NCBI GenBank assembly: GCA_021848045.1
Contig: JAJZNC010000060.1
Span: forward strand, 62,001-126,000
Length of the DNA stretch: 64,000 bases
Reading direction: 5' to 3'
Origin: an archaeon
GTDB lineage: Archaea > Thermoproteota > Nitrososphaeria > Nitrososphaerales > Gagatemarchaeaceae
The translations under genes were made by a program, and so were the position numbers. Below the pieces are notes generated by a model that ran no database searches, had not been told where the DNA came from, and worked only from the letters and a program-made list of their open reading frames with translations. Positions 36,211 through 46,756 of the stretch are shown piece after piece. The stretch's first letter is position 1, and each line of letters opens with the position of its first letter.

Positions 36211-38964
36211 CTATTCCTGCTTCCCAAGCATGGTGGAGACTGAGCGGGCGACCGTCTCTCTAGCGGCAGCCTCCTCGATGGGCTTGGGCCCGCCCCCCTG
36301 GGCAAAGTCCCTGCTACCGCCCCCTGACCCCCCGAGCACCTTGGCGAGCTCCCTCACGAGGGCGTCCGCGGCGACCCCGGATTCTTTGGCCTTCGCCCCG
36401 ACGAAGCAGACCAGCCTCGTAGACGCCCCCCTCGGCGAGAAACTGACCTCGACCAGCGAGGGCTCCGCCTTTACGAGCTTCTCGCCGCGGCTAACAATAA
36501 GTTCGTCGCTCATGTCGGGGTCGGCGGACACATAAATCATTGCCCTGCCCTTGGGGCCCTCGACCGTGGTCGCCGAGGCTAGGATCTTGGGCACGGACGC
36601 CTCGATGAGCTTCTCCCCGAGGAGCCTCTCCCTCTTGGCGTGGTCCTCGAGCCCCTGTTTCATCCCCGAGACGACCTTCACCACGTTCTCCCTCTGGACG
36701 CCGAGCATGGAGGAGATCTGCTCGACGGTCAAGTCAACGTTCTGGACGTAGTCCACAGCGGGGTATCCGGCTACGAAGACGATCCTCTCGACCCCGTCCT
36801 GGATCCTCTCGGTACGCACGATCTTGATGAAGCCTACCTGTCCGGTCGTCTCGGTGTGGGTGCCACCGCAAGCCTCCACGTCCCAGTCGTTGATGTTGAC
36901 TATCCTGAGAGTCCTCGATGGGACGACCCCTCCCTGGAAGAGCCTGAACCCGTACCTGGCCTCTGCCTCCTTCCTGGGGAGCCACGAGACGTTGACCGGG
37001 TAGTTCTTCATCACGACGTCGTTGGCGACGTTCTCGATATTCCTCACCTGCTCGTCGGTCAGCTTGGCGAAATGGGTGATGTCCAGGCGGCCGTAGTCCT
37101 CCTCCTTGAAGGCGGAGTGCTGCCAGACCCACGGGCCTACCACCTGCCTGGAGGCACCGTTGACGATGTGGGTGGCGGTGTGGATGCGGCGTATCCTCTG
37201 CCTCCTCCTGGAGTCGACCTTCCCGACGACCTTCGAGCCCTCCCTGGGGAGGAGGCCCTCGAGCTTGTGGACTATCACCCCGCTGTCCTTCTCGATGTCG
37301 ACGACCTTCCTGTCCGCAATCGTCCCGTGGTCGGGCTCCTGACCCCCGCCCCGGGGGTAGAAGGCCGTCTGGTCGAGGACGACGTAACCGCCCTGGAAGG
37401 CCTTCAGCACTGTGGCTTCGAACTCGAACCGCTCCCCGTCCTCGTAGTAGATCGGCTTGGTCTCTGGGAGGCCGGTGACGTCGAACTCGGGCCGCTTCTC
37501 CTCGACCTTCTGAGAGACGTGCTTGGCGACGACCCGTTGGTAGAAGTCCTCGGGGACGGCGACCCTCGCCCCACCCTCGACCAGCTGCTCGGGGGTTATC
37601 CCGTCGGACTCGTAGAGCCTGACGAGGTCGTCGACGGTGACCTCCTTCCGGGAGGACGCGAGGGACGAGACAGTCCGTTGGACGCGCTGGACAGTGGTCG
37701 AGTAGCGGACGGACTCCACCTCGAGTACCTTGGACACGTCGTCCCTGTGGTCCTTCAGCTCGGGGTACATCGCCTTGAGCTGGTCGATGTGCCAGTTGAC
37801 CACGTCTACGAGCCTGAACTTGAAGCCGTGGTAGTCGATGAACGACTGGGCCCTCCTGAATAGGACACGGAGATTGTATCCACCCCCCACGTTTGAGGGC
37901 GGTAGGCCGTCAGTGATGGCGAAGAGGAGCGTCCTCGCGTGGTCCGCCACCGCGTACATGGCCTGCACCGGGCCGAGAGACCTCGCCAGGGCGTCAGGGT
38001 CAGCCCCGAGGCTCTCGGCAATCACCTTCCTCGCCGCTGAGAGAGTCGGGTACTCGTCGAGGTTCATCGCCCCGGCGAGCTTCGAGTAGCGCTCGAAGAG
38101 CTCCTGGTCGTAGCTTACCTTTGCCTCCTGCCTCATCATGGAAAGGACCTGCGAGAAGGTGGAGTCGTAGCAGGTGGGGGTGCCCTGGGTCATCCAGGCG
38201 AGCCTCTCGAGCCCCGCGCCCATGTCTACCACCTTCTCGGGGAGTTCCGTGTAGCTCGCAGGGTCCCCCTGGAAGGCCGTGAAGACCGCGTTGCCCAGCT
38301 CGAGGCCCCTCGCGTAGTACTCGAGCGAGTAGCCGAATGCCCCCGCGCCGACCCACACATCCTCGATGAAGGTGATCTCGTCTTCGGGGATTCCGAACTC
38401 CTCGGTGAGGAGCTCAAAGTCCAGATCCATGCACCTGTCCTTCCAGTATCCCTGCTTGTCGGCTATGGCGGTCTGGCCCACCATACAGAACGAGGTGAAG
38501 TGCTTCCCGCTCACGCCTACGCTGGGGACGTCATTGAACCTCAGGCACATCTGAGGAACGACGAGGGGGTTGGTCGGTAGCTCGAAGACCACCTTCCCGT
38601 TCTCGATCCTCTGGAAGTCGACGATCGAGGCCACAGTGAAGAAGAGATCGGGCCTCCACCGGCTCACTACGGGGTAGCGGGGGACGCTGGCGTGGCCGTT
38701 CCTGACGAAGAACTTCTCGACGACGCTCCACGCCTGGGTGTACTCGAACCGTTTCATTGTCGGGGGGTCCCCGATGAACGTATAGGGCGAGCAGGTCGAG
38801 TCGTCGCAAACGTCCCTTTCCGGCCTGAGGGTCCAGAAGTGCTTCCCGCACTTTTGGCACTTCTTCCTGATGAAGCCCCTGCGCCTGAAGAGGTCTACGA
38901 GATAGTACCTCTCGTGGTCTCCGGAGAACTTCTCCCGGAGGACTTCCTTGGGGGTCCTCGACAT
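36211..38964 (-). CDS. alaS: Alanyl-tRNA synthetase (start approximate)
   Basis: Archaeal N-terminus CQKCGKHFWTL, editing domain RRIHTATHIV and CGGTHTETTG. Confidence 0.93.
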   Translation of the reverse strand: MSRTPKEVLREKFSGDHERYYLVDLFRRRGFIRKKCQKCGKHFWTLRPERDVCDDSTCSPYTFIGDPPTMKRFEYTQAWSVVEKFFVRNGHASVPRYPVVSRWRPDLFFTVASIVDFQRIENGKVVFELPTNPLVVPQMCLRFNDVPSVGVSGKHFTSFCMVGQTAIADKQGYWKDRCMDLDFELLTEEFGIPEDEITFIEDVWVGAGAFGYSLEYYARGLELGNAVFTAFQGDPASYTELPEKVVDMGAGLERLAWMTQGTPTCYDSTFSQVLSMMRQEAKVSYDQELFERYSKLAGAMNLDEYPTLSAARKVIAESLGADPDALARSLGPVQAMYAVADHARTLLFAITDGLPPSNVGGGYNLRVLFRRAQSFIDYHGFKFRLVDVVNWHIDQLKAMYPELKDHRDDVSKVLEVESVRYSTTVQRVQRTVSSLASSRKEVTVDDLVRLYESDGITPEQLVEGGARVAVPEDFYQRVVAKHVSQKVEEKRPEFDVTGLPETKPIYYEDGERFEFEATVLKAFQGGYVVLDQTAFYPRGGGQEPDHGTIADRKVVDIEKDSGVIVHKLEGLLPREGSKVVGKVDSRRRQRIRRIHTATHIVNGASRQVVGPWVWQHSAFKEEDYGRLDITHFAKLTDEQVRNIENVANDVVMKNYPVNVSWLPRKEAEARYGFRLFQGGVVPSRTLRIVNINDWDVEACGGTHTETTGQVGFIKIVRTERIQDGVERIVFVAGYPAVDYVQNVDLTVEQISSMLGVQRENVVKVVSGMKQGLEDHAKRERLLGEKLIEASVPKILASATTVEGPKGRAMIYVSADPDMSDELIVSRGEKLVKAEPSLVEVSFSPRGASTRLVCFVGAKAKESGVAADALVRELAKVLGGSGGGSRDFAQGGGPKPIEEAAARETVARSVSTMLGKQE

Positions 38965-39155
38965 GCGCCTTCCCCGCTGCCGCAGCCTGAAGGTAATAAA
39001 CGAATTCGGGCCCCCCGGCCCGCGACGGGAACCACCGTCCTGTCGCATACCCCAGACGGGGTGGGCGCTTCCTGGGGTCCCGCCGCGGACGCAGTCAGCA
39101 GCCTTCCGGCAAAAACTATAAAAGCGGTAGAAAGCTGGCGCGTCTGGAATCAGCG

Positions 39156-39467
39156 ATGACGGACTCGTACATGTATGGCGCTTTGATGCTTCACAAGGCT
39201 GGGAAGAAGGTCGATGAAGCCAGCCTCACTAGCGTGGTAAAGGCCGCCGGCGTAGAGGTCGATCAGGTGAAGGTAAAGGCCCTCGCCTCTGCCTTGAGCG
39301 AGATCAACATCGACGAGGCCCTCAAGAACGCCGCCTCGATGGCGGTTGCTGCGGCAGCGCCCGCGGCGGCGGCACCTGCAGCTGCAGGCAAGGCGGAAGA
39401 GAAGCCAAAGCAGGACGAGAAGAAGGAAGAAGAGGCCCTGGCAGGGCTCGCCTCGCTCTTCGGCTAG
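39156..39467 (+). CDS. Ribosomal stalk protein P1/L12
   Basis: [31 protein letters not shown]...Ala-rich hinge...LAGLASLFG; own TATA (ACTATAAAAG). Confidence 0.92.
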   Translation: MTDSYMYGALMLHKAGKKVDEASLTSVVKAAGVEVDQVKVKALASALSEINIDEALKNAASMAVAAAAPAAAAPAAAGKAEEKPKQDEKKEEEALAGLASLFG

Positions 39468-39534
39468 AAGAACCGTTCTCCGTGGCCCGCAGGGACGTCT
39501 GCCTGGCCAGCGCGCTCAGGTTCGACAGTAAGCT

Positions 39535-39745
39535 GAACGGCAGGGAGCGGATACTTTGCGGGCGTCTTCAGCGCTCACGCGGTCTGGGGGAACTCGAACT
39601 CGACCTCAGCGAACATCGACCTGCTATCGTTCTTCCCTCTCGGGGCGATAGGGGAGAACGTGAACGGGTCTTGCTCTGCGCCCGCAGAGGGTGGCTTCAC
39701 GAACCTCCCCTGGTACCTCACCGGGCTGGACCCTTCGGGATGGTA
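39535..39745 (+). pseudogene. Fragment of an exported protein
   Basis: TAGSGYFAGVFSAHAVWGNSNSTSANIDLLSFFPLGAIGENVNGSCSAPAEGGFTNLPWYLTGLDPSGW* preceded by an in-frame stop. Confidence 0.4.
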
Positions 39746-39759
39746 GCGCCGGAGAGGGT

Positions 39760-40641
39760 CTAGGCGGCGTAGCCCTTTTCCTTGGCCTTGGCGAGCACGG
39801 CGTTAGCCTCGGCCTCTGCCTTCGCGAGTATCGCAGGGGCGCTCTCCTTCGTGACCTCGCCGGCTTCGACGGCTAGTGCGAGGGCTTCACGGTACGCTTT
39901 TGCGATTATCTCAGGCCCGCTCTCCTTGGTGACGTAGCCCAGTATCACCGCCAGCCCCCTGGCAGAGGAGAAGCCACCGGTGAGGTCTGAGCGGTACTTT
40001 TCCAGGTCTATCGCTACAGCATCAGCCCCATAGATGAGGCCGGCCTCGTAGGCGAGCGCTATCGCGAGGCCCGCACGGATGGGCTTGATCCCGAGCCTGG
40101 AGAGGAGGCTGGCCAGCTTTGGGGAGATGACTGCGCCGGGCTTGGCGACCACCGAGTCCTCTACCACCTGGATGCTCCCGGCGTCTATCTTGGTCTTGAT
40201 GCCCGCCTCCCTGAACTCGCTGAGGACGGGCCCGGCCTGCTGGCCTGTGTTCCCCGCTGGGACCACGATGTCGGTCGGTGCGACGTCCCCGGCTCTGGCC
40301 GCGAGGTTTACCCTGTTCTTCTCCAAGAGAAGGAAGAGCTTGAACGGGTCGAGCTTTGAGAATATCAACGCGTTCTGCCCCTCGAGGTTCTTTAGTAGCT
40401 CGTCGGCGTTCTTCAGGCCGGACCTCTTGAGCCCGAGTATGGCGAGCTTGTTCTTGACAACGACGACCTCCGCGTTCCCCCTCAGTACCTTCCTCACTGC
40501 CATCAGCTGCGCGGACCTCACCTTGGAGAGCCTGGTGACCGCCAGGACGGGATACTGCTTGGAGAGCTTCGCTATGCGCTCTACGACCGCGACCTTCTCT
40601 GGGCTCGGCTCCCTCTTGTGGACCTGGACCTGCTTGCTCAA
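39760..40641 (-). CDS. Ribosomal protein L10 (P0)
   Basis: Archaeal L10 pattern; overlaps L1. Confidence 0.92.
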   Translation of the reverse strand: MSKQVQVHKREPSPEKVAVVERIAKLSKQYPVLAVTRLSKVRSAQLMAVRKVLRGNAEVVVVKNKLAILGLKRSGLKNADELLKNLEGQNALIFSKLDPFKLFLLLEKNRVNLAARAGDVAPTDIVVPAGNTGQQAGPVLSEFREAGIKTKIDAGSIQVVEDSVVAKPGAVISPKLASLLSRLGIKPIRAGLAIALAYEAGLIYGADAVAIDLEKYRSDLTGGFSSARGLAVILGYVTKESGPEIIAKAYREALALAVEAGEVTKESAPAILAKAEAEANAVLAKAKEKGYAA

Positions 40642-41291
40642 TTCTCCTCGGCCTTGCCCTTTACCAGCTTCCCCATGCTCGTCTTCAAGGAGACGGTCCT
40701 GATGTTCTTGTCGCCGTTGGGGAGCTTCTTCTGGACGGCGGCTATCACGGCGGTCACGTTTTCAGCGATATCAGAGTCGGAGAGCTTCTTGTCCCCTACC
40801 TTGGCGCCCACTCCCAGCGAGCCCCTGCTCCTAACCCGTACGGCGGTCCTCGTCCTGCTAATCATGGCCTCGATTGGGGCGTTGGGCGGTACGGGCTGCG
40901 GGATCTTCCCCCGGGGGCCGAGGTACTGGCCGAGTATGCGGCCTATCCTGGGCATCAGCGCCGTGTCCGCGAGGAAGAAATCGTACTGCTTGGCGAGGCT
41001 CTTCGCCTCCTTCTTGTTCCCTGCGTAGCTTTCGAGCTGCGCCGGCTCGATCGCGCCGTCGACCTTGGCGTTCTTTGCCCTCAGGAGGAGGTCGCCCGAG
41101 CCCACGAAGCAGACGGTGGCACGGTGAGCGCCAGGGTGAGGGAGGTAGACGGTCTCGTTGATGTTGAGGTCGTTCTTCTTGGGGTCGACGTCCCTGAAGG
41201 TGAGAAATGCTTCCATGGACTCGGCGAACTTGCGGTCCTTGGACTCCTTACCCTTCTTGACCAACTCGGCGATCTGGGCGTTCGACGGCAT
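40638..41291 (-). CDS. Ribosomal protein L1
   Basis: RNFxE-type N-terminus, LGPRGKIPQPVPPNA. Confidence 0.93.
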   Translation of the reverse strand: MPSNAQIAELVKKGKESKDRKFAESMEAFLTFRDVDPKKNDLNINETVYLPHPGAHRATVCFVGSGDLLLRAKNAKVDGAIEPAQLESYAGNKKEAKSLAKQYDFFLADTALMPRIGRILGQYLGPRGKIPQPVPPNAPIEAMISRTRTAVRVRSRGSLGVGAKVGDKKLSDSDIAENVTAVIAAVQKKLPNGDKNIRTVSLKTSMGKLVKGKAEEN

Positions 41292-41364
41292 GGGTTCTAC
41301 CTTGGAGCTTTGACGAGCCTCTAAATTCTTCTTAAAAGACTTTCTATCTGGCGCGGGCTTCCGG

Positions 41365-41865
41365 TCACTTGTCCGACTCGAATGCGGCGATCTGCTTGTC
41401 CCACTTTCCGCCCTCGACCTCCTTCTGGAAGGCGCGCGGGTCCTGGTTCTCCACCTTGACCCCCATGCTCACGCAGCTCCCCACGACCTCCTTGACCGCT
41501 GACCTTATCGACTTCGCGTACGAGTCGCCCATCTTGACCTTCGCTATCGTTAGGACCTTGTCGAAGGTGACGTTCCCGACCAGGTCGGTGTTCGGCTTCC
41601 CAGAGCCCTTTGGCACCCCCGCCTCCTTGACCACGAGGGCTGACGTGGTCGGGGTCCCCACGGACACCCCGAAGCCCTTCGTCTCCGTGTCTACCTCGAT
41701 CTTCACAGGGACGCGCATCCCCTTGAAGTCGCCGGTGACCTTGTTGATCTCGTTCACGATGGCCAGTACGTTCACGCCGAGGGGTCCGAGCTGAGGACCC
41801 AGGGGGGCTCCCGCCGTCGCCTCTCCGCCCATAACCAGTACCGAGACCACTTTCTTGTCGGTCAT
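41365..41865 (-). CDS. Ribosomal protein L11
   Basis: GGEATAGAPLGPQLGPLGVNVLAIVNEINK. Confidence 0.95.
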   Translation of the reverse strand: MTDKKVVSVLVMGGEATAGAPLGPQLGPLGVNVLAIVNEINKVTGDFKGMRVPVKIEVDTETKGFGVSVGTPTTSALVVKEAGVPKGSGKPNTDLVGNVTFDKVLTIAKVKMGDSYAKSIRSAVKEVVGSCVSMGVKVENQDPRAFQKEVEGGKWDKQIAAFESDK

Positions 41866-41904
41866 CTGCTCTACCTTGTTCAGTCCGCCCGAATTGCAAC
41901 CTGA

Positions 41905-43152
41905 TTAAAGCCTTTGCGCGGCCCCTCGGGCTCGGACCCGTCCGGCGGCGACCGCCCCGAGCGGGGGCACCTCTCGGACACCCGAGTAGGCGCGCATCCG
42001 CTCGGCGATCCACTCGTTTATGGTTCGGGCGACGCGCTTGTACCCGCGGGCCACTACCGGCCAGAGCCTGAACCTCCAGAAGATCAGGACGATTACCACT
42101 GCCAGTAGCGCCCCCACCGCGAGCTCAAAGGCGTACCAGACACCCCCGACTCCCGCCAGGGTGACCGTGAATCTTGAGACAGAGGCGCCCGCCGCTGACG
42201 AGTAGGTTCCGCAGTTCACGCTGAACGGGACACCCAGGATTGACACCGTGGCCACCGCCGTGTAGCGGCCGGGCGGCAGCGCGAACGTCACGTTCGAGTG
42301 TGGCCTGACCAAGGCGGCCGCCGCGACCGAGGAGCCCGACATGACCTTTACAGCTCCGTAGGTGAAGACGGGCGCGAACCCTGCGTCGGGTAGCGCCCCG
42401 ATCGGTCCTATCCTGGTCTGGAGGAGCGAAGTCGAGTTCCCCTTCCACCCGACTCCGTAGGTGGACAAGGCGAAGGTCTCGCAGCTCGACCCCGTGAGGT
42501 CGGTCGAGCCCCTCACGACGATGGCCTTGACCGGGACGCTCACAACGATGTAGCCGACCCGCTGCAGGGACCCAGACGACTGCTGGCTCTGCGCCCAGAC
42601 CGAGTAGGTCGTGACGTTGTAGGTCATCCCGGTCATGTGGTAGGTGATGTTCCCCTCCTGGTCGAAGGCCCCCACCAGCACCGTGATGGAGACGGTCTCG
42701 GGGGGCCTTACGGCGTTAAGGGCATCCACCAACCCCGAGGCCTGCGCGCTGGATAGGGGCCCGCTAACGCTCTCCCCTACGGCCGTCTCGAACCGCTTCG
42801 AGACGGTGGGACCGTGGCCGATGCAGTAGAACTCGACGATGAACTCGTTGGTGCTCTGGTTGACGAAAGAGCTCGAGTCCCTGACGAGGCTTATCCCTCC
42901 CGAGAATGAGCTCGTCCCCTGGAGCGCCCCCGCCCGGATATTGGACGGGGAGCTCCGGTCTGGGGGGCTCGGGAGCGTGAGGCCCATCGCCTGCGATGAC
43001 GAGAGTATCAGGAGGACGAGCAGCCCCAACGCCGCAGCCCTGCCATGTGTTCGCTCTTGCAAGTGCCGAGCGTCGGATGGAGGATTCTTATGAACTCGTC
43101 GTTCGCGGTGCCATAATGGCCGGGCAAGGCCTGGACGAATGTTGTGAACCAC
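41905..43152 (-). CDS. Exported/membrane protein (start uncertain)
   Basis: Signal-like N-terminus, extracellular domain, C-terminal TM plus basic tail. Confidence 0.6.
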   Translation of the reverse strand: MVHNIRPGLARPLWHRERRVHKNPPSDARHLQERTHGRAAALGLLVLLILSSSQAMGLTLPSPPDRSSPSNIRAGALQGTSSFSGGISLVRDSSSFVNQSTNEFIVEFYCIGHGPTVSKRFETAVGESVSGPLSSAQASGLVDALNAVRPPETVSITVLVGAFDQEGNITYHMTGMTYNVTTYSVWAQSQQSSGSLQRVGYIVVSVPVKAIVVRGSTDLTGSSCETFALSTYGVGWKGNSTSLLQTRIGPIGALPDAGFAPVFTYGAVKVMSGSSVAAAALVRPHSNVTFALPPGRYTAVATVSILGVPFSVNCGTYSSAAGASVSRFTVTLAGVGGVWYAFELAVGALLAVVIVLIFWRFRLWPVVARGYKRVARTINEWIAERMRAYSGVREVPPLGAVAAGRVRARGAAQRL

Positions 43153-43185
43153 CTGACGGATGACCCGGAGCGGGCCTGCGGCCGG

Positions 43186-43677
43186 CTAGGCCTTCTCTTC
43201 GGACGGATGCTTGGCCTTTTCCACTATCTTCGTGTAGCCGGCGTTCAGAGTGATGGGCATCTGGTAGGGCGTGTCGACGAGGACCACGGTGATCTCCTGC
43301 TTCGCCTGCTCAATCCTCGAGATCTTGGCGCGCATCCCCTTGAACGGGCCCGCGACTATCTCCACGGTGTCTCCCTCTCCAAGCTCCGCCACCAGGGACT
43401 TTGTGATGAGGAACTTCTCGATGTCCGAGAACTGCATCATACCAGGGATCTTGCTCCTGATGTGCTTGAATCCCTGGATGCTCTCGTCGACCACCTGCGA
43501 GTTGGGAGCCTCGAATAGGACGTAGCCCTTCCAGGTGTCCAGCGCTAGTATCGAGTAGATGGGCTTGCTCTTCTGCTTGGCCCTCTCGGCCACGAAGGTG
43601 GCAACCGTCCTCTCCTGCCCGCCCGTAGTCTTGACCGGGTATATCGAGGTCTGCTTCTGCTCTGTTGTTGACGACAT
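43186..43677 (-). CDS. spt5: Transcription elongation factor Spt5/NusG
   Basis: NGN domain, GDTVEIVAGPFKGMRAKI KOW motif. Confidence 0.93.
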   Translation of the reverse strand: MSSTTEQKQTSIYPVKTTGGQERTVATFVAERAKQKSKPIYSILALDTWKGYVLFEAPNSQVVDESIQGFKHIRSKIPGMMQFSDIEKFLITKSLVAELGEGDTVEIVAGPFKGMRAKISRIEQAKQEITVVLVDTPYQMPITLNAGYTKIVEKAKHPSEEKA

Positions 43678-43693
43678 GCTAATCTCAAACTCC

Positions 43694-43870
43694 TCAGCCG
43701 AATATGTGTGGCAGGGCGGTCGAGACGAGCTTCACGAAGAAGCCTATCACACCCACGACGCCGAGGCCTAGGAGGACCAGCTTCAGGTAAAGGAAGAACT
43801 CCTCCGTGTCGCTCTTCCTCGACATCCTGAGGACTGCGCCCATCGACCGCAGAAAGTCACGCCAGGCCAA
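43694..43870 (-). CDS. secE: Preprotein translocase SecE/Sec61-gamma (TTG start; alternative ATG 43843)
   Basis: RMSRKSDTEEFFLYLKLVLLGLGVVGVIGFFVKLVSTALPHIFG upstream of Spt5. Confidence 0.82.
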   Translation of the reverse strand: MAWRDFLRSMGAVLRMSRKSDTEEFFLYLKLVLLGLGVVGVIGFFVKLVSTALPHIFG

Positions 43871-43985
43871 TCGCTAAACTGGAACCCGATGCCCTAGACG
43901 TCTTTATATGGCTTGTTGAAGCCTTTGCAATTCCGCCCCTCCGCCTCGGCGAACCTTTTTGCGCGAGCACCCTGGGGCGGCTTCG

Positions 43986-44822
43986 ATGGCCGCGCCCTCT
44001 CCGACGAGCAGCCCGACCTTCGTTCTGGTCGCCTCCTCCCGGAACATGGCCTCGATGACCATCAGGTCCGCCCTCATTGAGGGGCACGGGTTCGAGTCGA
44101 CGGGGATAGCCTTCGGATCGTCCCCCCTCTACCAGAAAGGTTCGACGATCCTGGCGACGATCGACACCGAGATTATAGAGCCGCCCGACCTCGATGCCTA
44201 CTTCCGCCCTCAGGCGTACGTCTTCCTCTCGACGCACAGGGCCGAGTCGGGGATCCCCTCGCTCACCGTCCACACGACGGGCAACTTCACCGACAGGGTC
44301 GTCCTCGGCGCAAGGCCCAGGGAAGTGGGGGTCATCGACCCTGACCTGCAGAAGAACTACCTTATCGCCCTGAACGAGAGGAGGTCGCGCCTCGACGGCT
44401 ACGAGATGACCATCGAGGCCACCCACCACGGCCCCACCTCGCTGAGGAGACCAGTGCTGTTCGTGGAGCTGGGCTCGACGGAGAGGCAGTGGGGAGACGA
44501 GCGTGCGGCGGGGGTGATAGCGGACGCGCTGATGGCCTCGCTCGCTTCGGGCAAGAGGTGGGAGAAGGTCGCCCTGGCGTTCGGGGGGACCCACTACCCG
44601 CAGAAGTTCAACAGTGCTCTCCTGGGAGGGGAGTACGCGCTTTCTGCGGTGGTAGCAAAGCACTACCTCGAGTGGATAGACGAGGCCATCTTCGGGCAGA
44701 TCATCCAGAAGACCACCCAGTTCCCCAGGTATGTCCTTATCGACTGGAAGGGCGCAGGGCCTCACAGGGAAAAGATAATATCACTCTCCAGGCAATTCGC
44801 GCTCGAAGTGATAAGGGCTTGA
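43986..44822 (+). CDS. D-aminoacyl-tRNA deacylase DTD2
   Basis: HRAESGIPSLTVHTTGNF; EATHHGPTSLRRPVLFVELGS; GGTHYPQKF. Confidence 0.9.
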   Translation: MAAPSPTSSPTFVLVASSRNMASMTIRSALIEGHGFESTGIAFGSSPLYQKGSTILATIDTEIIEPPDLDAYFRPQAYVFLSTHRAESGIPSLTVHTTGNFTDRVVLGARPREVGVIDPDLQKNYLIALNERRSRLDGYEMTIEATHHGPTSLRRPVLFVELGSTERQWGDERAAGVIADALMASLASGKRWEKVALAFGGTHYPQKFNSALLGGEYALSAVVAKHYLEWIDEAIFGQIIQKTTQFPRYVLIDWKGAGPHREKIISLSRQFALEVIRA

Positions 44823-45133
44823 AACCAGAGAGATTCAGCGACTCCGTCTACACGATGACCTCGAGGATTCCCATGGGCAAGGTCAGCACCTACGGTGCGA
44901 TAGCGAAGGCCATCGGATTCCCCGGCGCGGCTCAGGCCGTCGGGCAGGCGCTGGGGGCGAACCCCAACCCCATCGTCGTACCGTGCCACAGGGTGGTGAG
45001 GGCGGACGGCGCCCTCGGGGGATACTCAGGAGGGAGGGGGCAGGTCACCAAGCGGAGGCTCCTCTCCAGGGAGGGGGTCAAGGTCTCCGCCGGCATGGTA
45101 GACCTCAGTGTCTACCTCTTCTCAGACTTTTAG
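44819..45133 (+). CDS. Minimal methylated-DNA--protein-cysteine methyltransferase (MGMT)
   Basis: RIPMGKVSTYGAIAKAIG..AQAVGQALGANPNPIVVPCHRVVRADGALGGYSGG. Confidence 0.85.
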   Translation: MKPERFSDSVYTMTSRIPMGKVSTYGAIAKAIGFPGAAQAVGQALGANPNPIVVPCHRVVRADGALGGYSGGRGQVTKRRLLSREGVKVSAGMVDLSVYLFSDF

Positions 45134-46035
45134 CCGACGAGCGAGTCGGCGAACGAACTGGCGTCGAACGTCTTCAGGTCGTCGTAGCCCTGGCCCACAC
45201 CAAGGAAGAGGATGGGTCGTTTCGTGGTGAACGCGATCGATAGTGCCGCGCCGCCCTTGGCGTCGGCGTCGACCTTGGTGAGTATCGCGCCGTCGAACCC
45301 GGTGTACTTGCTGAACAGCTCCGCCTGGGAGACGGCGTCGTTCCCAGCGAGAGAGTCCCCGATGAATATCTTGAGGTCGGGGCTCACGACCCGGACGATC
45401 TTTGCCATCTCCTCCATCAGGTTCTGGTTGGTCTGCATCCTCCCCGCCGAGTCTATCAGGACGACGTCCACGTGGTGGGCCTTTGCGTAGAGTACGCCGT
45501 CGCGCGCCACTGCTGCCGGGTCGGCCCCGTATCTCTGCGCGACCACCTTGACCGAGATGCGCTCGGCGTGCTCTGAGACCTGCTCAATGGCACCCGCCCT
45601 GTGCGTGTCGCCGGCCGCGATCACCACGGAGAACCCGCTCTTCTTCATGAAGTTGGCGAACTTGGCCACGGTGGTGGTCTTGCCCGTCCCGTTTATCCCG
45701 AGGAAGAGCACCTTGAGCGGCTCCCCCTTCGCCTTGCTCGCCTTCACCCTCTCTATGACGTCGACCTCCCCCGGCTGGGAGAAGACCTTGAGGACCTCCT
45801 CGCGGAGCTTCTCCTTCACGAAGGCCTGGACGTCCTTAGACCGCTCGAGGGAGATGCCCAGCAGCTGCTTCTTGAGGTCGTCTGTGACCGCCTCGACGAC
45901 GTTCTGCGCGACGTCGCTCTCCATCAGCGCCATCTGGAACTCGTAGAGCGCCTCGTCGAGGTCCTTCTCGGAGAGCCTCTTCTCGGAGACGGCCTTTGCC
46001 AGCGAGGAGAAGGCTCCCCTGAGCTTCTCGAACAT
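45130..46035 (-). CDS. ftsY: Signal recognition particle receptor FtsY
   Basis: FLGINGTGKTTTVAKFA; DSAGRMQTNQNLMEEM; TKVDADAKGGAAL. Confidence 0.93.
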   Translation of the reverse strand: MFEKLRGAFSSLAKAVSEKRLSEKDLDEALYEFQMALMESDVAQNVVEAVTDDLKKQLLGISLERSKDVQAFVKEKLREEVLKVFSQPGEVDVIERVKASKAKGEPLKVLFLGINGTGKTTTVAKFANFMKKSGFSVVIAAGDTHRAGAIEQVSEHAERISVKVVAQRYGADPAAVARDGVLYAKAHHVDVVLIDSAGRMQTNQNLMEEMAKIVRVVSPDLKIFIGDSLAGNDAVSQAELFSKYTGFDGAILTKVDADAKGGAALSIAFTTKRPILFLGVGQGYDDLKTFDASSFADSLVG

Positions 46036-46487
46036 TACCCTGACTGTCCCGGCCGCTGCTGCTGCTCGAGCTCCTGCCTGTCGATGTACGCCTGGAGGGT
46101 CCTTCTGTCGGCCTCAAGCCTCTGTGCTATCTGGTTCCTTTGCGAGAGGATCGTCACGATGTTCTCCTCGATGTCCTTGGACCTCGCCTCGAGCATCTTC
46201 TCGGCGTCCTCCTTTTTCTTCTCCAGCACCACGCTCGCACCAACGCTCACCAGGACCTTGTCTGCCTTTGGCGGCGAAGCTCGCAGGAGGACGCCTGCGC
46301 CCACCGGGACGAGCACTTCGTCCGTGACCGCCGTCCCTATCCCCCGGAGGGTGTCCAGGGAGGCGCGGCTCTCTATGAGCATCCGCTCGAGCATGCTCTG
46401 CCTGCTGGTCAGCTCGTTGTACGTGGCCTCGAGCATCCTGGACTCGACGATGAGCTGGTTCATCCTCTCTTCTTCGGAGCTCAAACC
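46035..46487 (-). CDS. pfdA: Prefoldin alpha subunit
   Basis: Coiled-coil with VPVGAGVLLRA; between ftsY and eif6. Confidence 0.83.
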   Translation of the reverse strand, partial: GLSSEEERMNQLIVESRMLEATYNELTSRQSMLERMLIESRASLDTLRGIGTAVTDEVLVPVGAGVLLRASPPKADKVLVSVGASVVLEKKKEDAEKMLEARSKDIEENIVTILSQRNQIAQRLEADRRTLQAYIDRQELEQQQRPGQSG

Positions 46488-46756
46488 GGGGTGCGGACAC
46501 AGTCGGGGCTTTTTAAGAGTAAGTGGCCGTTCCGTTGGCAGGGACCTGGCGGCACCCCGCAACCGTCGCCCTGCTGCCTCCACCACGCCCCTCCTGCCGC
46601 ATGGAAGTGGACGACTCCGGTGAAGTGAACGAAGGAGGGCGACGAGAGCTACGTTATAGGCGGAGGTCGGTCTGGGAGCCGGCGGCCACGACGGGGCAGC
46701 AGAAACGGGCCCGGGCGGGGCGCTCATGCTGAAGGGTTTGTCAGGGCAATACCTGC

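Noticed and set aside
43857-44765. Long minus-strand ORF opposite DTD2
   Set aside because: Antisense shadow ORF; DTD2 on the plus strand has clear family motifs.
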